NCBI RefSeq assembly: GCF_030758975.1
Contig: NZ_CP132359.1
Span: 1,752,811-1,816,810, forward strand
DNA length: 64,000 nucleotides
Direction: 5' to 3'
Origin: Bosea beijingensis
Lineage (GTDB): Bacteria > Pseudomonadota > Alphaproteobacteria > Rhizobiales > Beijerinckiaceae
Below, piece after piece: positions 45,855 through 56,616 of the stretch (within the stretch, counting starts at the first letter, position 1; each line of letters opens with the position of its first letter). A program made the translations under genes and the position numbers. The notes beneath the pieces are model-generated. The model was not told the origin of the DNA. It saw only the letters and a list, made by a program, of their open reading frames with translations, and did no database searches.

Positions 45855-46343
45855 ATGTTCGATGCGGAGATCACGACGCTGGCCGAGACGGTTCTGGCGG
45901 CCTGCCGCGCGCGCGGCCTCAAGGTGGCCACGGTGGAATCCTGCACGGGAGGGCTCGTTTCCGGAGCCCTGACCGCGATCGCCGGCTCCTCCGATGTCGT
46001 CAATGGCGGTCTGGTGACCTATTCCAACGAGGCCAAGGCGGCTCTGGCCGGCGTGCCTGCCGGCCTGATCGAGGCTCACGGCGCGGTCAGCGAGGAGGTC
46101 GCGCGTGCGATGGCCGAGGGCGGTCGCTCACGGCTCTCGGCGGACCTCGCCGTCGCCATTACGGGTGTCGCTGGCCCCGGCGGCGGCACGGAGCGCAAGC
46201 CCGTCGGCCTGGTCCATTTCGCCTGTGCGGGGCCGGCCGGCACGACGCATCGCGAGATGCGGTTCGGCCCGCTGTCGCGCGATCGCATCCGGCGGCTTTC
46301 CGTCGTCGTCGCGCTCGAATTACTGCGCGATGCCGCCGGCTGA
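45855..46343 (+). CDS. CinA C-terminal domain protein (nicotinamide-nucleotide amidase, PncC)
   Basis: A stand-alone CinA C-terminal domain, 162 residues. It has the family signature TVESCTGGLVSGALTAIAGSSDVVNGGLVTYSN and ITGVAGPGGGTERKPVGLVHFA. The known activity is deamidation of nicotinamide mononucleotide in NAD recycling. It starts 2 bp after ispDF, so co-translation is likely. Its end overlaps the convergent spermidine-synthase-like gene by 24 bp. Confidence 0.92.
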   Translation: MFDAEITTLAETVLAACRARGLKVATVESCTGGLVSGALTAIAGSSDVVNGGLVTYSNEAKAALAGVPAGLIEAHGAVSEEVARAMAEGGRSRLSADLAVAITGVAGPGGGTERKPVGLVHFACAGPAGTTHREMRFGPLSRDRIRRLSVVVALELLRDAAG

Positions 46344-48491
46344 CGTCGTTCGGCGCGAGAGCTTCCGCCAGATCGCACCGACGACATCGGCATAGTCGTC
46401 GCGCCAGGGCCGCACGCCGTCCCCTTGCTCCACCCGCCACTGCTCTTGCGAGGCAAAGCGGAGATCCGCCGGATCACGCGCGACCATCGCCACCTGTGAC
46501 AGGAACTTGTGCTGATCCTTCATCTCCGGTGTCTGGCGATACTGGCTGATCCAGGTGAGGAGCCCATGCTCGCGTGCCGTCGCGGCGACCACGGGGGCGA
46601 GATCCATGTTCCGGTTGGAGATGTGGAACAGCATGGCGCCGCCGGGAGCCAGCCTGGAAAGGTAGAGCCCGATCGCCTCCCGCGTCAGCAGGTGAACCGG
46701 AATCGCGTCTGATGAGAACGCATCGATGACGATCAGGTCGAGCGAGCCGGGCGCCGCATCGGCGAGCGTCAGCCGGGCGTCGCCGATCACGAACGGCACA
46801 TGCGGAGCACACTCGCTGACGAAGGAGAAGCGTGCCGGATCGGTCGCGATAGAAACCACGCGGGCGTCGATCTCGTAGAAGCTCCAATCCTCCCCTGGGC
46901 GGATCCGGCAGGCGAGCGAACCCGTGCCGACGCCGACGGAAGCGACCTTGCCCAGCGTTCCGCCGCGTGCGCGCCGCAGGGCGTCGATGCCGTCCGCGAT
47001 GGCGCCGCCCGTGAAGTAGTAGCTCAACGGCTCGGGCCGGCCGGTGACCACGCTGCCGTCATCGTTGCGCAGGCGCTGCACACCGTGGACGGTGGTCCCA
47101 TGCACGAGCTTGCGGAAACGCCCGTCTTCCGTCTCGGAAATCCGGTTGATGCCATAGAAGGAGCGGATCGAATCGGTGAGCTGCCGATCGCCGACAACCA
47201 GCAAAGCCGTCACGCTCGCAGCCGCCGCGATCAGGCCGAGCTTCAGCCGCCGTGGAGCGCGGCCTGCGGCAATCTCCGGGCGGCACAGCAACCCGGCCAC
47301 GATCAGGATGGGATATTCGATGACCGCATTGAACAGCATCGGCGCCAGCAGGCCGCTGAACAGCCCGCCGAGCACGCCGCCGAACGACATCCACAGATAG
47401 AATTCGGTCAGGCGCGATGCATCGGGGCGGCGCTTCACCAGCTCGCCATGCGCCACCATCGCGGTCGCGAAGAACAGGCCGAGATGCAGCGCCAGCGAGA
47501 CGCCCCAGCCGGCCGGCGACTGGAACGGAATGGCGAGAAGCAGGCCGAGCAGCAGGACGATCTGCAAACGCAGCATCCAGCGATGCGGCAGGATCGGGCG
47601 GCGCTGGAAGACGATGACGAAGGTCAGCAGGAACAGCGCCAGCGGCACCACCCAAAGCAGCGGCACGGCGGCGACATCGGCGGAGATATGCGCGGTGACG
47701 GCGACCAGCAACCCGGACGGCACGAAGGCAAGCGCGACCCAGCCGAAGCGTTGCAGGTGAGTGACGGAGCCGGGCGTCGCTGCGGTGGTGGGTGCGGGAG
47801 CATCCATCCGGCCTGTGCCGATGGCGAGCCCGGCGCAGCCGGCAATTCCGGCGAGCAGCACAGCAAAGCCCCAGGCCCAGGCTCTGGTCTGCATCGCGAG
47901 CGGCAGCAGCGGCTCCACCACGAACGGATAGGCGATCAGGGCGAGAAAACTGCCGATATTGGAGGCGGCATAGAGGAAATAGGGATCGGCGGCATGGCTG
48001 TGGCCCGTCCGTGCGAACCAGGCCTGCAGCAGCGGCCCGTTGGCGGCGACGGCGAAGAAGGGCAAGCCGACCGAGGCCGTGAACAGGCCGATCAGCCAGA
48101 GCACTTCTCCTTCCTGCGGCGGCCGCTCGAACCCGGCGGCGATATGGATCGGCAGACTGATCGCGAGGACCGCGAACATCAGCGCCAGATGGACGAGCGC
48201 GGCGCGGCGCACGCTGAGGCGGCTGACGAGCAGGTGTGCATAGCCGTAGCCTGCGAGCAGCACCGCCTGGAAGAACACCATGGCGACCGACCAGACGCCG
48301 GGCGAGCCGCCCAGCTTCGGCAGCACCATCTTGGCGAACATCGGCTGGATGCCGAAGAGCAGGAAGGCCGAAACGAAGATCGTCGCGACATAGATCGGGA
48401 GCGTCGCCGCCATGCGGCGGGCCCGAAGGCGACCGACAATCTGAGCTGCGGATGCGTCCATGAGCATGTCCTCGGCCAAGCGCCGAACCAT
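46320..48491 (-). CDS. Membrane protein fused to a spermidine-synthase-like domain
   Basis: A 723-residue two-part protein. The first 430 residues form about a dozen hydrophobic helices (IYVATIFVSAFLLFGIQPMF, AANGPLLQAWFARTGHSHAADPYFLYAASNIGS). The C-terminal 250 form a Rossmann methyltransferase-like spermidine synthase fold: SVGVGTGSLACRIRPGEDW, FYEIDARVV, GDARLTLAD, DLIVIDAFSSDAIPVHLLT. In this fused family, polyamine synthesis has not been firmly shown and some members lack the activity. It could be a transporter-linked aminopropyltransferase. Family membership is sure, function is not. Confidence 0.85.
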   Translation of the reverse strand: MVRRLAEDMLMDASAAQIVGRLRARRMAATLPIYVATIFVSAFLLFGIQPMFAKMVLPKLGGSPGVWSVAMVFFQAVLLAGYGYAHLLVSRLSVRRAALVHLALMFAVLAISLPIHIAAGFERPPQEGEVLWLIGLFTASVGLPFFAVAANGPLLQAWFARTGHSHAADPYFLYAASNIGSFLALIAYPFVVEPLLPLAMQTRAWAWGFAVLLAGIAGCAGLAIGTGRMDAPAPTTAATPGSVTHLQRFGWVALAFVPSGLLVAVTAHISADVAAVPLLWVVPLALFLLTFVIVFQRRPILPHRWMLRLQIVLLLGLLLAIPFQSPAGWGVSLALHLGLFFATAMVAHGELVKRRPDASRLTEFYLWMSFGGVLGGLFSGLLAPMLFNAVIEYPILIVAGLLCRPEIAAGRAPRRLKLGLIAAAASVTALLVVGDRQLTDSIRSFYGINRISETEDGRFRKLVHGTTVHGVQRLRNDDGSVVTGRPEPLSYYFTGGAIADGIDALRRARGGTLGKVASVGVGTGSLACRIRPGEDWSFYEIDARVVSIATDPARFSFVSECAPHVPFVIGDARLTLADAAPGSLDLIVIDAFSSDAIPVHLLTREAIGLYLSRLAPGGAMLFHISNRNMDLAPVVAATAREHGLLTWISQYRQTPEMKDQHKFLSQVAMVARDPADLRFASQEQWRVEQGDGVRPWRDDYADVVGAIWRKLSRRTTSAGGIAQ

Positions 48492-48503
48492 GCCATGCAG
48501 GGC

Positions 48504-48980
48504 TTAAGGCCCCGTCACTATCGTTGGGGCATTCCGCCCATAGACCAGCTCGGCGCGCTTCTCGAAGGCTTCGGCAAACTTCCGGAAGGCCTTGTCGAAC
48601 ATCGCGCCCATCAGCAGGCCGAGCATCCGGCTGGCGAATTCGTAGGAGATGAAGAAGCCGACCTCGCAACCCGCCTCATGCGGCTTGAAGGTCCAGCGGT
48701 TCTCCAGATAGCGGAACGGCCCGTCGACATACTCGACGAGGATCTTGAGATTGGCCGGATCGAGCGTGACGCGGCTGGTGAAGGTCTCGCGGATCGCCTT
48801 GTAGCCGACGCTCATATCGGCGAGCAGCACCTCGCCGCCGCCCTCGCGTGGTGTACGCCGGCGCACGACCAGGCCTTCGCAGAGCGGCAGAAACTGCGGG
48901 TATGTCTCGACATCGGCGACGAGCGCGAACATCTGCTCGGGCGAGTGCCTCACCCGGCGGGTGCTGTTGAACATTGGCAT
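48504..48980 (-). CDS. RatA/COQ10 START-domain protein
   Basis: A 158-residue coenzyme Q-binding (COQ10/RatA) START-fold protein. It shows FNSTRRVRHSPEQMFALVADVETYPQFLPLCEG and SVGYKAIRETFTSRVTLDP, and ends FRKFAEAFEKRAELVYG. Members are linked to ubiquinone trafficking or, in E. coli RatA, to ribosome association. ATG 48980 (or 48974) is chosen over the upstream frame to 49070, which would overlap lipA. It is directly downstream of lipA, a conserved pairing. Confidence 0.9.
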   Translation of the reverse strand: MPMFNSTRRVRHSPEQMFALVADVETYPQFLPLCEGLVVRRRTPREGGGEVLLADMSVGYKAIRETFTSRVTLDPANLKILVEYVDGPFRYLENRWTFKPHEAGCEVGFFISYEFASRMLGLLMGAMFDKAFRKFAEAFEKRAELVYGRNAPTIVTGP

Positions 48981-48993
48981 CGAAGACGTGCCT

Positions 48994-50007
48994 TCAGCCG
49001 CGACGATTGTGGCCGATACCGATCTGGGCATCGCGCGCCGCACGCAAACGGGCGAAATCCTCGCCGGCATGGTGCGAGGAGCGGGTCAGCGGCGTCGAGG
49101 AGACCATCAGGAAGCCCTTGGCATAGGCGATGGTCTCGAAGCTCTTGAACTCGTCGGGCGTGACGAAGCGGATCACGGCGTGGTGCTTGCGCGAGGGCGC
49201 GAGATACTGGCCGATCGTCATAAAGTCGACCTCGGCCGAGCGCAGGTCGTCCATCAACTGGAGCACCTCGTTCCGCTCCTCGCCGAGGCCGACCATGATG
49301 CCGGACTTGGTGAAGATGGTCGGGTCGAGCTCCTTCACCCGCTGCAGCAGGCGCAGCGAATGGAAATAGCGCGCGCCGGGACGAACCTTGAGGTACCTGC
49401 CCGGTACGGTTTCGAGATTGTGGTTGAAGACGTCGGGGCGGGCCGCCACGACCACTTCGAGCGCGCCCGGCTTGCGCAGGAAATCGGGCGTCAGGATCTC
49501 GATCGTGGTGCCGGGCGAGGCCTTGCGAATGGCATGGATCACATTGGCGAAATGCTCGGCGCCGCCATCCTTGAGGTCGTCGCGATCGACCGAGGTGATC
49601 ACGACATGCTCGAGCCCAAGCTTGGCGACGGCCTCCGCGACCTTGCGCGGCTCTTCCAGGTCGAGCGGTTGCGGCACGCCGGTCTTCACGTTGCAGAAGG
49701 CGCAGGCCCGCGTGCAGGTGTCGCCCATGATCATGAAGGTGGCGTGCTTCTTTTCCCAGCACTCGCCGATATTGGGGCAGCCGGCCTCCTCGCAGACCGT
49801 GACCAGCTTCTCGGCCTTCACGATCGCCTTGGTCTCGGCCCATTTCGGCGAACCCGGTGCCTTGACGCGAATCCAGTCCGGCTTGCGCAGGACCGGGTTC
49901 TCCGGGCGCTTCTGCTTCTCGGGATGGCGGACTTCCGCGGCTTGCGCCTTCGGGTTGCCGGCATTGGGCCGCGGATCGCGGTTCAGCAGGTCGAGAACAA
50001 GCGCCAT
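48994..50007 (-). CDS. lipA: Lipoyl synthase
   Basis: Radical-SAM enzyme inserting sulfur into octanoyl groups on E2, GcvH and PdhB lipoyl domains. The 337 residues show the auxiliary cluster Cys in [22 protein letters not shown] and the radical-SAM CxxxCxxC in [12 protein letters not shown], then [10 protein letters not shown] and the C-terminal [10 protein letters not shown]. It lies downstream of the pyruvate dehydrogenase genes that need its product, separated by two small membrane protein genes. Confidence 0.97.
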   Translation of the reverse strand: MALVLDLLNRDPRPNAGNPKAQAAEVRHPEKQKRPENPVLRKPDWIRVKAPGSPKWAETKAIVKAEKLVTVCEEAGCPNIGECWEKKHATFMIMGDTCTRACAFCNVKTGVPQPLDLEEPRKVAEAVAKLGLEHVVITSVDRDDLKDGGAEHFANVIHAIRKASPGTTIEILTPDFLRKPGALEVVVAARPDVFNHNLETVPGRYLKVRPGARYFHSLRLLQRVKELDPTIFTKSGIMVGLGEERNEVLQLMDDLRSAEVDFMTIGQYLAPSRKHHAVIRFVTPDEFKSFETIAYAKGFLMVSSTPLTRSSHHAGEDFARLRAARDAQIGIGHNRRG

Positions 50008-50118
50008 AACAGGGTCCGGGCTTCAACAGCAGGAGCCGGCCAAGCCGGCTCCCTCTAGCTAATCCCCAAAGCGCTCTGCCGCAACTGCCGGCCCCGGCAA
50101 GAGAGCTTCACCGGAGCT

Positions 50119-50397
50119 TCACCTGCGCCCCCGGGCCGCGTTCCAGATCACGATCACGATGACAGCGCCAGCTACCGCCGCAACCAGCGTCCGCCAGAAG
50201 CCGAAGACCGGAATCGCAAGGAGTTCCGCGACCTTGGCACCGACGAAGGAGCCGGCGACGCCGACGAGCATGTTGGTGAAGAGCCCGTGATCGGACGAGG
50301 TCAGGCGCTCGGCGATCCAGCCGGCGATGACGCCGATGAAGAGCGTCATGAAGAAGCCATAGCCCGGCTGGGCCATGGTGGCGGCAAAGCTTTCCAT
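50119..50397 (-). CDS. GlsB/YeaQ/YmgE family small membrane protein
   Basis: A 92-residue transglycosylase-associated (Tag) family protein with three hydrophobic helices. MTLFIGVIAGWIAERLTSSDHGLFTNMLVGVAGSFVGAKVAELL is the recognisable core with its Gly-rich helix packing. Members are often stress-induced; molecular function is unknown. ATG 50397 places the first helix normally; the upstream frame to 50541 is rejected. Confidence 0.82.
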   Translation of the reverse strand: MESFAATMAQPGYGFFMTLFIGVIAGWIAERLTSSDHGLFTNMLVGVAGSFVGAKVAELLAIPVFGFWRTLVAAVAGAVIVIVIWNAARGRR

Positions 50398-50479
50398 CGC
50401 AGATGTTCCCCTAGCCAAACGCGAATGCGCGCGTAGCCAACGGCCACGGTTGCCGCCGGTTCCACGGGGTAATGGTATC

Positions 50480-50818
50480 TCAGGCGATGAAGCGCGCCAG
50501 CAGGATAATGAGGATGGCGCCGATGACCGCCATGCCGGCATCGTCCAGAAAGCTGTAGCCGGTGTTCAGCCGCCAGCCGGTCAGGCGCACGATACCCTGC
50601 CCGACCAGCATGCCGAGCACGCCGACGACCGCATGGCGGATTACTCCGCCACCGCCGACGACCAGGCTGGCTGCGAAGCCCGTGACGGTGCCGAAAGCGA
50701 CGGTCGGCACGATGACGCTCCAGTCGAGCGGCAGCGTCCGGCGCGGCGGCAGGATCTCGATCTCCTCGTCGCGGACAACGCGATCGGGTTTGGCGGATTT
50801 GCGGGTTCGTGGCGGCAT
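50480..50818 (-). CDS. Second small Tag-like membrane protein
   Basis: 112 residues from ATG 50818. A basic cytoplasmic start (MPPRTRKSAKPDRVV) precedes three hydrophobic helices with TGFAASLVVGGGGVIRHAVVGVLGMLVGQGIVRL and a terminal FLDDAGMAVIGAILIILLARF. It resembles its neighbour at 50119-50397 in size and helix pattern but has diverged and has an extra charged N-terminus. The two are 82 bp apart on the same strand and may be old duplicates. Function unknown. Confidence 0.72.
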   Translation of the reverse strand: MPPRTRKSAKPDRVVRDEEIEILPPRRTLPLDWSVIVPTVAFGTVTGFAASLVVGGGGVIRHAVVGVLGMLVGQGIVRLTGWRLNTGYSFLDDAGMAVIGAILIILLARFIA

Positions 50819-50871
50819 TAGCGCAATATGGCGCGCGGATGGACCGGCGCCAAGCATCGGCGCACCAACCG

Positions 50872-50915
50872 TTGTCATTCCGGGGCTTTCCGGAGCGAAG
50901 AACCCGGAATGACAA
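50872..50915. repeat. Extragenic palindrome / bidirectional terminator after lpdA
   Basis: TTGTCATTCCGGG at 50872-50884 and its exact complement CCCGGAATGACAA at 50903-50915 flank an 18-base loop. The arm sequence matches a widespread Rhizobiales intergenic palindrome type. It lies downstream of lpdA (stop at 50951) and upstream of the Tag-like gene, so it may also end the pdh transcript. Confidence 0.65.
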
Positions 50916-50950
50916 TCATGTGCGCGGAACCGAAGCCCGAAGAGGAAACG

Positions 50951-52390
50951 TCAGGCGTTCAGGACCTTGCCGTAAGCGTCGAGCACGCTTTCCTTCATCA
51001 CTTCCGACAGGGTCGGATGCGGGAAGATCGTGTGCATCAGTTCCTCCTCGGTCGTCTCCAGGTTCATGGCGACGACGAAGCCCTGGATCAGCTCGGTCAC
51101 TTCCGGGCCGACGAGATGCGCGCCGAGCAGCTTGCCGGTCTTGGCGTCGAAGATCGTCTTGGCCAGGCCGCTGTCTTCGCCGAGCGCCACGGCCTTGCCG
51201 TTGGCGACGAAGTTGAAGCGGCCGACCTTGACCTCGTGGCCGGCGGCCTTGGCCTTCGCCTCGGTCAGGCCGACGCTGGCGATCTGCGGGTGGCAATAGG
51301 TGCAGCCCGGGATCATCAGCTTGTCCATCGGATGCGGATGCAGGCCCTTGATCGCCTCGACGCAGATCACCGCCTCATGCTCGGCCTTGTGCGCCAGCAT
51401 CGGCGGGCCGGCAACGTCGCCGATCGCATAGACGCCCTTGACGTTGGTCCGGCAGAGATCGTCGATGACGATGCAGCCGCGGTCCGTCTTCACGCCGAGC
51501 GTCTCCAGCCCGAGATTCTCGATATTGCCGACGACGCCCACGGCCGAGATCATCCGGTCCGCGGTGATCGTCTGCTTGCCGCCCTTCTCGTCCTCGATAT
51601 GGGCGGTGACGGAATCGGCACCCTTCTCGACCTTCGTCACCTTGGCGCCGGTCAGGATCTTCATGCCCTGCTTCTCGAAAGCCTTGCGGGCAAAGGCGCC
51701 GATCTCGGCATCCTCCACGGGAACGACCTGCGGCAGCACCTCGACCACGGTCACCTCGACGCCCATCGTCCGGTAGAACGAGGCGAACTCGATGCCGATG
51801 GCGCCGGAACCCATCACGAGCAGCGATTTCGGCATCTTCGCCGGCACCATCGACTCGAAATAGGTCCAGATCAGCTTGCCGTCCGGCTCGAGACCGGGCA
51901 GCGCGCGCGGCCGGGCGCCGGTCGCTACGATGATATGGTCGGCGGTATAGGTGCCCTCGCCCTTGGCATTCTTGGGTGGCGGCGTCTGCGGCTGCATCGC
52001 CGGCTTTTTGGTCGGCGCGACGGTGATCGTGCCGGGCTTGGTCAGCTTGGCCTCGCCCCAGATCACGTCGACCTTGTTCTTCTTCATCAGGAACTGGACG
52101 CCGTTGTTCATCCGCGTGGCGATGCCGCGCGAGCGCTTCACGATCGCTTCCAGGTCTGCCTTGAACGAGCCCTCCAGAACCAGCCCGTAATCCTTGGCGT
52201 GCTGGCCGTAATGCAGGATCTCGGCCGAGCGCAGCAGCGCCTTGGTCGGGATGCAGCCCCAGTTCGAGCAGATGCCGGCAAGATGCTCGCGCTCGACGAT
52301 CGCGGTCTTGAAGCCGAGCTGCGCCGCCCGGATGGCGGCGATATAGCCGCCGGGGCCGGAGCCGATGACGATGATGTCGTAGTCAGCCAT
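50951..52390 (-). CDS. lpdA: Dihydrolipoyl dehydrogenase (E3) of pyruvate dehydrogenase
   Basis: Reoxidises dihydrolipoamide with NAD. The 479 residues have FAD-binding GSGPGGYIAAIRAAQLG, the redox disulfide CSNWGC in GICSNWGCIPTKALLRS, NAD-binding GSGAIGIEFASFYRTMG, and the C-terminal His-Glu dyad in TIFPHPTLSEVM. A short Pro/Lys-rich insert (APTKKPAMQPQTPPPKN) before the TGARPRALPG segment is a feature of some Rhizobiales enzymes. It is the last gene of the pdh operon. Confidence 0.96.
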   Translation of the reverse strand: MADYDIIVIGSGPGGYIAAIRAAQLGFKTAIVEREHLAGICSNWGCIPTKALLRSAEILHYGQHAKDYGLVLEGSFKADLEAIVKRSRGIATRMNNGVQFLMKKNKVDVIWGEAKLTKPGTITVAPTKKPAMQPQTPPPKNAKGEGTYTADHIIVATGARPRALPGLEPDGKLIWTYFESMVPAKMPKSLLVMGSGAIGIEFASFYRTMGVEVTVVEVLPQVVPVEDAEIGAFARKAFEKQGMKILTGAKVTKVEKGADSVTAHIEDEKGGKQTITADRMISAVGVVGNIENLGLETLGVKTDRGCIVIDDLCRTNVKGVYAIGDVAGPPMLAHKAEHEAVICVEAIKGLHPHPMDKLMIPGCTYCHPQIASVGLTEAKAKAAGHEVKVGRFNFVANGKAVALGEDSGLAKTIFDAKTGKLLGAHLVGPEVTELIQGFVVAMNLETTEEELMHTIFPHPTLSEVMKESVLDAYGKVLNA

Positions 52391-52408
52391 GGTCTCTCTC
52401 CCGCCGCC

Positions 52409-53761
52409 TCAGACCAGCATCGCCATGGGCTTCTCGATATAGCCCTTGAACGCCGCGAGAAGCTCGGCGCCGAGCGCACCGTCGACGGCGCGGTGATCGG
52501 TCGAGAGCGTCACCGACATCACCGTCGCCACGGCCGGCTGGCCGCCCTTGACGATGACGCGCTGCTCGCCGGCGCCGACCGCCAGGATCGTCGCATGCGG
52601 CGGATTGACGATCGCAGCGAAGTCCTTGACCCCGAACATGCCGAGATTGGAGACCGCCGTCGTGCCGCCCTGATACTCCTCGGGCTTCAGCTTGCGGGCC
52701 TTGGCGCGAGCTGCCATGTCCTTCATCTCGTTGGAGATCTGCGACAGGCTCTTGTGGCAGGCATTGCGGATGATCGGCGTGATCAGGCCGCCGGGAATCG
52801 AGACGGCGACGCCGACATCGGCATGCTTGTGCTTGAGCATGGTGTTGTCGGTCCAGGACACGTTGGCATCCGGCACCGCCCGGAGCGCCAGCGCCAGCGC
52901 CTTGATCACCATGTCGTTGACCGAGAGCTTGTAGGCCGGCTTGCCGTCCTTCTCTGGCGCCGCGGCATTGAGCTCCCCACGCAGCTTCAAGAGCGCGTCG
53001 AGCTCGCAATCAACGGTGACGTAGAAATGCGGGACCGTCTGCTTAGCCTCGGTCAGGCGGCGCGCGATCGTCTTGCGCATGCCGTCATGCGGGACTTCCT
53101 CGTAGGAGCCCGGCTCGAACAGCTTCTTGACCTGCTCGTCCGAGGGACCGCTCGCGAGCGGCGCAGCCGCAGGCTTGGCAGCCGGAGCCCCGGCGGGCGC
53201 GGCAGCCGGGGCAGCCTTGGCACCGCCGCCCTTCTTGGCGGCCTCGACATCCTTCTCGACGATGCGGCCATGCGGGCCGGAGCCCTTGATCGCATTGAGG
53301 TCGAGCCCGGCGTCCTTGGCGATGCGGCGCGCCAGTGGCGACGCGAAGGCACGGCTGCCCCCGGCGGACGCCGGGGCCGCCGCGGGGGCGGACGCAGCCG
53401 GTGCGGGAGCCGCGGCAGCGGCCGGAGCTTCAGCCTTCGGCGCGTCGCTCTTGGGCGACTCGGCCTTGGCGGGTGCAGCGGCGCCCGCCGCCGGAGCGGA
53501 GACGCTCTTGGCATCCTCGCCCTCGCCGGCGATCACGCCGATCACCTCGTTGACCGCGACATCGGCGGTGCCTTCCGGCACCACGATCTTGGCGAGCACG
53601 CCCTCGTCGACCGCCTCGACCTCCATCGTGGCCTTGTCGGTCTCGATCTCGGCGATGATGTCGCCGGACTTGATGGTGTCGCCTTCCTTCTTCAGCCACT
53701 TGGCGAGATTGCCCTTCTCCATCGTCGGAGACAGCGCGGGCATCAGGATGTTCGTCGGCAT
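52409..53761 (-). CDS. pdhC: Pyruvate dehydrogenase dihydrolipoamide acetyltransferase (E2)
   Basis: Core of the pyruvate dehydrogenase complex, 450 residues. It has one lipoyl domain ([17 protein letters not shown], lipoylated Lys), an Ala/Pro-rich linker, the E1/E3-binding domain FASPLARRIAKDAGLDLNAIKGSGPHGRI, a second Ala/Pro-rich linker, and the catalytic domain ending with the active-site His and Asp in LSTDHRAVDGALG. It follows pdhB by 14 bp and precedes lpdA by 18 bp. Confidence 0.97.
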   Translation of the reverse strand: MPTNILMPALSPTMEKGNLAKWLKKEGDTIKSGDIIAEIETDKATMEVEAVDEGVLAKIVVPEGTADVAVNEVIGVIAGEGEDAKSVSAPAAGAAAPAKAESPKSDAPKAEAPAAAAAPAPAASAPAAAPASAGGSRAFASPLARRIAKDAGLDLNAIKGSGPHGRIVEKDVEAAKKGGGAKAAPAAAPAGAPAAKPAAAPLASGPSDEQVKKLFEPGSYEEVPHDGMRKTIARRLTEAKQTVPHFYVTVDCELDALLKLRGELNAAAPEKDGKPAYKLSVNDMVIKALALALRAVPDANVSWTDNTMLKHKHADVGVAVSIPGGLITPIIRNACHKSLSQISNEMKDMAARAKARKLKPEEYQGGTTAVSNLGMFGVKDFAAIVNPPHATILAVGAGEQRVIVKGGQPAVATVMSVTLSTDHRAVDGALGAELLAAFKGYIEKPMAMLV

Positions 53762-53775
53762 CGGTCAGCCCCCTC

Positions 53776-55185
<1,410 letters not shown>

Positions 55186-55244
55186 GAACGCACCCGGATT
55201 CTAAGACGCGGGGAAAAGGATGAAGGCCGGCACGCGCGGAGCGA

Positions 55245-56342
55245 TCAGCTCCGCGGGGCTTCCAGCAGGATGTCGGTATAGAGCTCCGACGGATCCGGCT
55301 CGGGATCGTGGGTCGCGAACTCGGCGGCGTCGTTGACGATCTCGCGCACCTTGGCGTCGATCGCCTTTAGCTCGTCCTCGCCGACCTTGAAGTCGCGGAC
55401 GAGGCGGGCGCGCACCTGCTCGATCGGGTCGTGCTCCTCGCGCATGCGCTGGACTTCGTCCTTTGACCGATACTTCGCCGGGTCGGACATCGAATGCCCG
55501 CGATAGCGATAGGTCTGCATCTCCAGGATATACGGCCCCTTGCCGGAGCGGGCATGCTCGATGGCGCGCAGCCCGGCCTCGCGCACCGCGCGGACATCCA
55601 TGCCGTCGACCTGCTCGCCCGGGATGCCGAAGGAGACGCCGCGGCGGGAGAAATCGGTCTGCGCCGAAGCGCGGTTGACCGAGGTGCCCATGGCGTAGCG
55701 GTTGTTCTCGATCACGAACACGACCGGCAGCTTCCAGAGCTGGGCCATGTTGAAGCTCTCGTAGACCTGGCCCTGATTGGCAGCGCCATCGCCGAAATAG
55801 GTCATCGAGACTGTCTTGTCGTCGCGATACCAATCGGCGAAGGCGAGGCCCGTCCCGAGCGAGACCTGCCCGCCGACGATGCCGTGGCCGCCATAGAAGT
55901 TCTTCTCGCGGCTGAACATGTGCATCGAGCCGCCCTTGCCGCGCGAATAGCCGCCGCGCCGGCCGGTCAGTTCAGCCATCACACCGCGCGATTCCATCCC
56001 GCAGGCCAGCATATGGCCGTGATCGCGATAGCCGGTGATGACCTGGTCGCCATCCTTGGAAGCCATCTGCATGCCGATGACGACGGCTTCCTGGCCGATA
56101 TAGAGGTGGCAGAAGCCGCCGATCAGGCCCATGCCGTACATCTGGCCGGCCTTCTCCTCGAAGCGCCGGATCAGCAGCATCTCGCGATAGGCGTGAAGGT
56201 CTTCGTCCTTGGTGAAGGTCGGGGTGTTGCTGAGGGCTCCTTCGACCTTGCCGGCGCCGTCCTTGCCGGCACGGGCCTTTGCCGGTTTCGCGGCAGCTTT
56301 GGGTTGAGCGGGAGCTTTCGACTTACGCGCAGCAACAGCCAT
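55245..56342 (-). CDS. pdhA: Pyruvate dehydrogenase E1 alpha subunit
   Basis: Thiamin-diphosphate decarboxylase subunit, 365 residues. An Ala/Lys-rich start (about 45 residues) precedes MLLIRRFEEKAGQMYGMG, the ThDP motif GDGAANQGQVYESFNMAQLW and the phosphorylation-loop-like YRGHSMSDPAKYR. It is the first gene of the pdhA-pdhB-pdhC-lpdA operon. About 270 bp of AT-richer DNA upstream (56343-56616) likely carries the promoter. Confidence 0.97.
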   Translation of the reverse strand: MAVAARKSKAPAQPKAAAKPAKARAGKDGAGKVEGALSNTPTFTKDEDLHAYREMLLIRRFEEKAGQMYGMGLIGGFCHLYIGQEAVVIGMQMASKDGDQVITGYRDHGHMLACGMESRGVMAELTGRRGGYSRGKGGSMHMFSREKNFYGGHGIVGGQVSLGTGLAFADWYRDDKTVSMTYFGDGAANQGQVYESFNMAQLWKLPVVFVIENNRYAMGTSVNRASAQTDFSRRGVSFGIPGEQVDGMDVRAVREAGLRAIEHARSGKGPYILEMQTYRYRGHSMSDPAKYRSKDEVQRMREEHDPIEQVRARLVRDFKVGEDELKAIDAKVREIVNDAAEFATHDPEPDPSELYTDILLEAPRS

Positions 56343-56616
56343 AGGCGGTCCTCCAAGGTCATCCGACTATTGTTGTAGAGGATCAAAAAAACCTTGGCGA
56401 GCACGCTATCTCGCAATGCAACATGAGCTAACTCATTGAAAAACAATAAGTCGACAGCATGAACTTGATTTCAGTTAATCGATACGTACGGAACTAAGCG
56501 CTGCGACTTTTGGAACAACCGGATCGAAAGCTGGAACTCGCCCGTCCATGGAACCGACGCCGAAATTCCGTGCCGGCTGCCGCTGCGCTTGTGCGGAGAC
56601 GACCGTTCGGCCGAGC

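Noticed and set aside
46800..49148. 782-residue plus-strand frame antisense to the spermidine-synthase-like gene and ratA
   Set aside because: His/Gln/Arg-rich shadow; the minus-strand proteins have clear domains.
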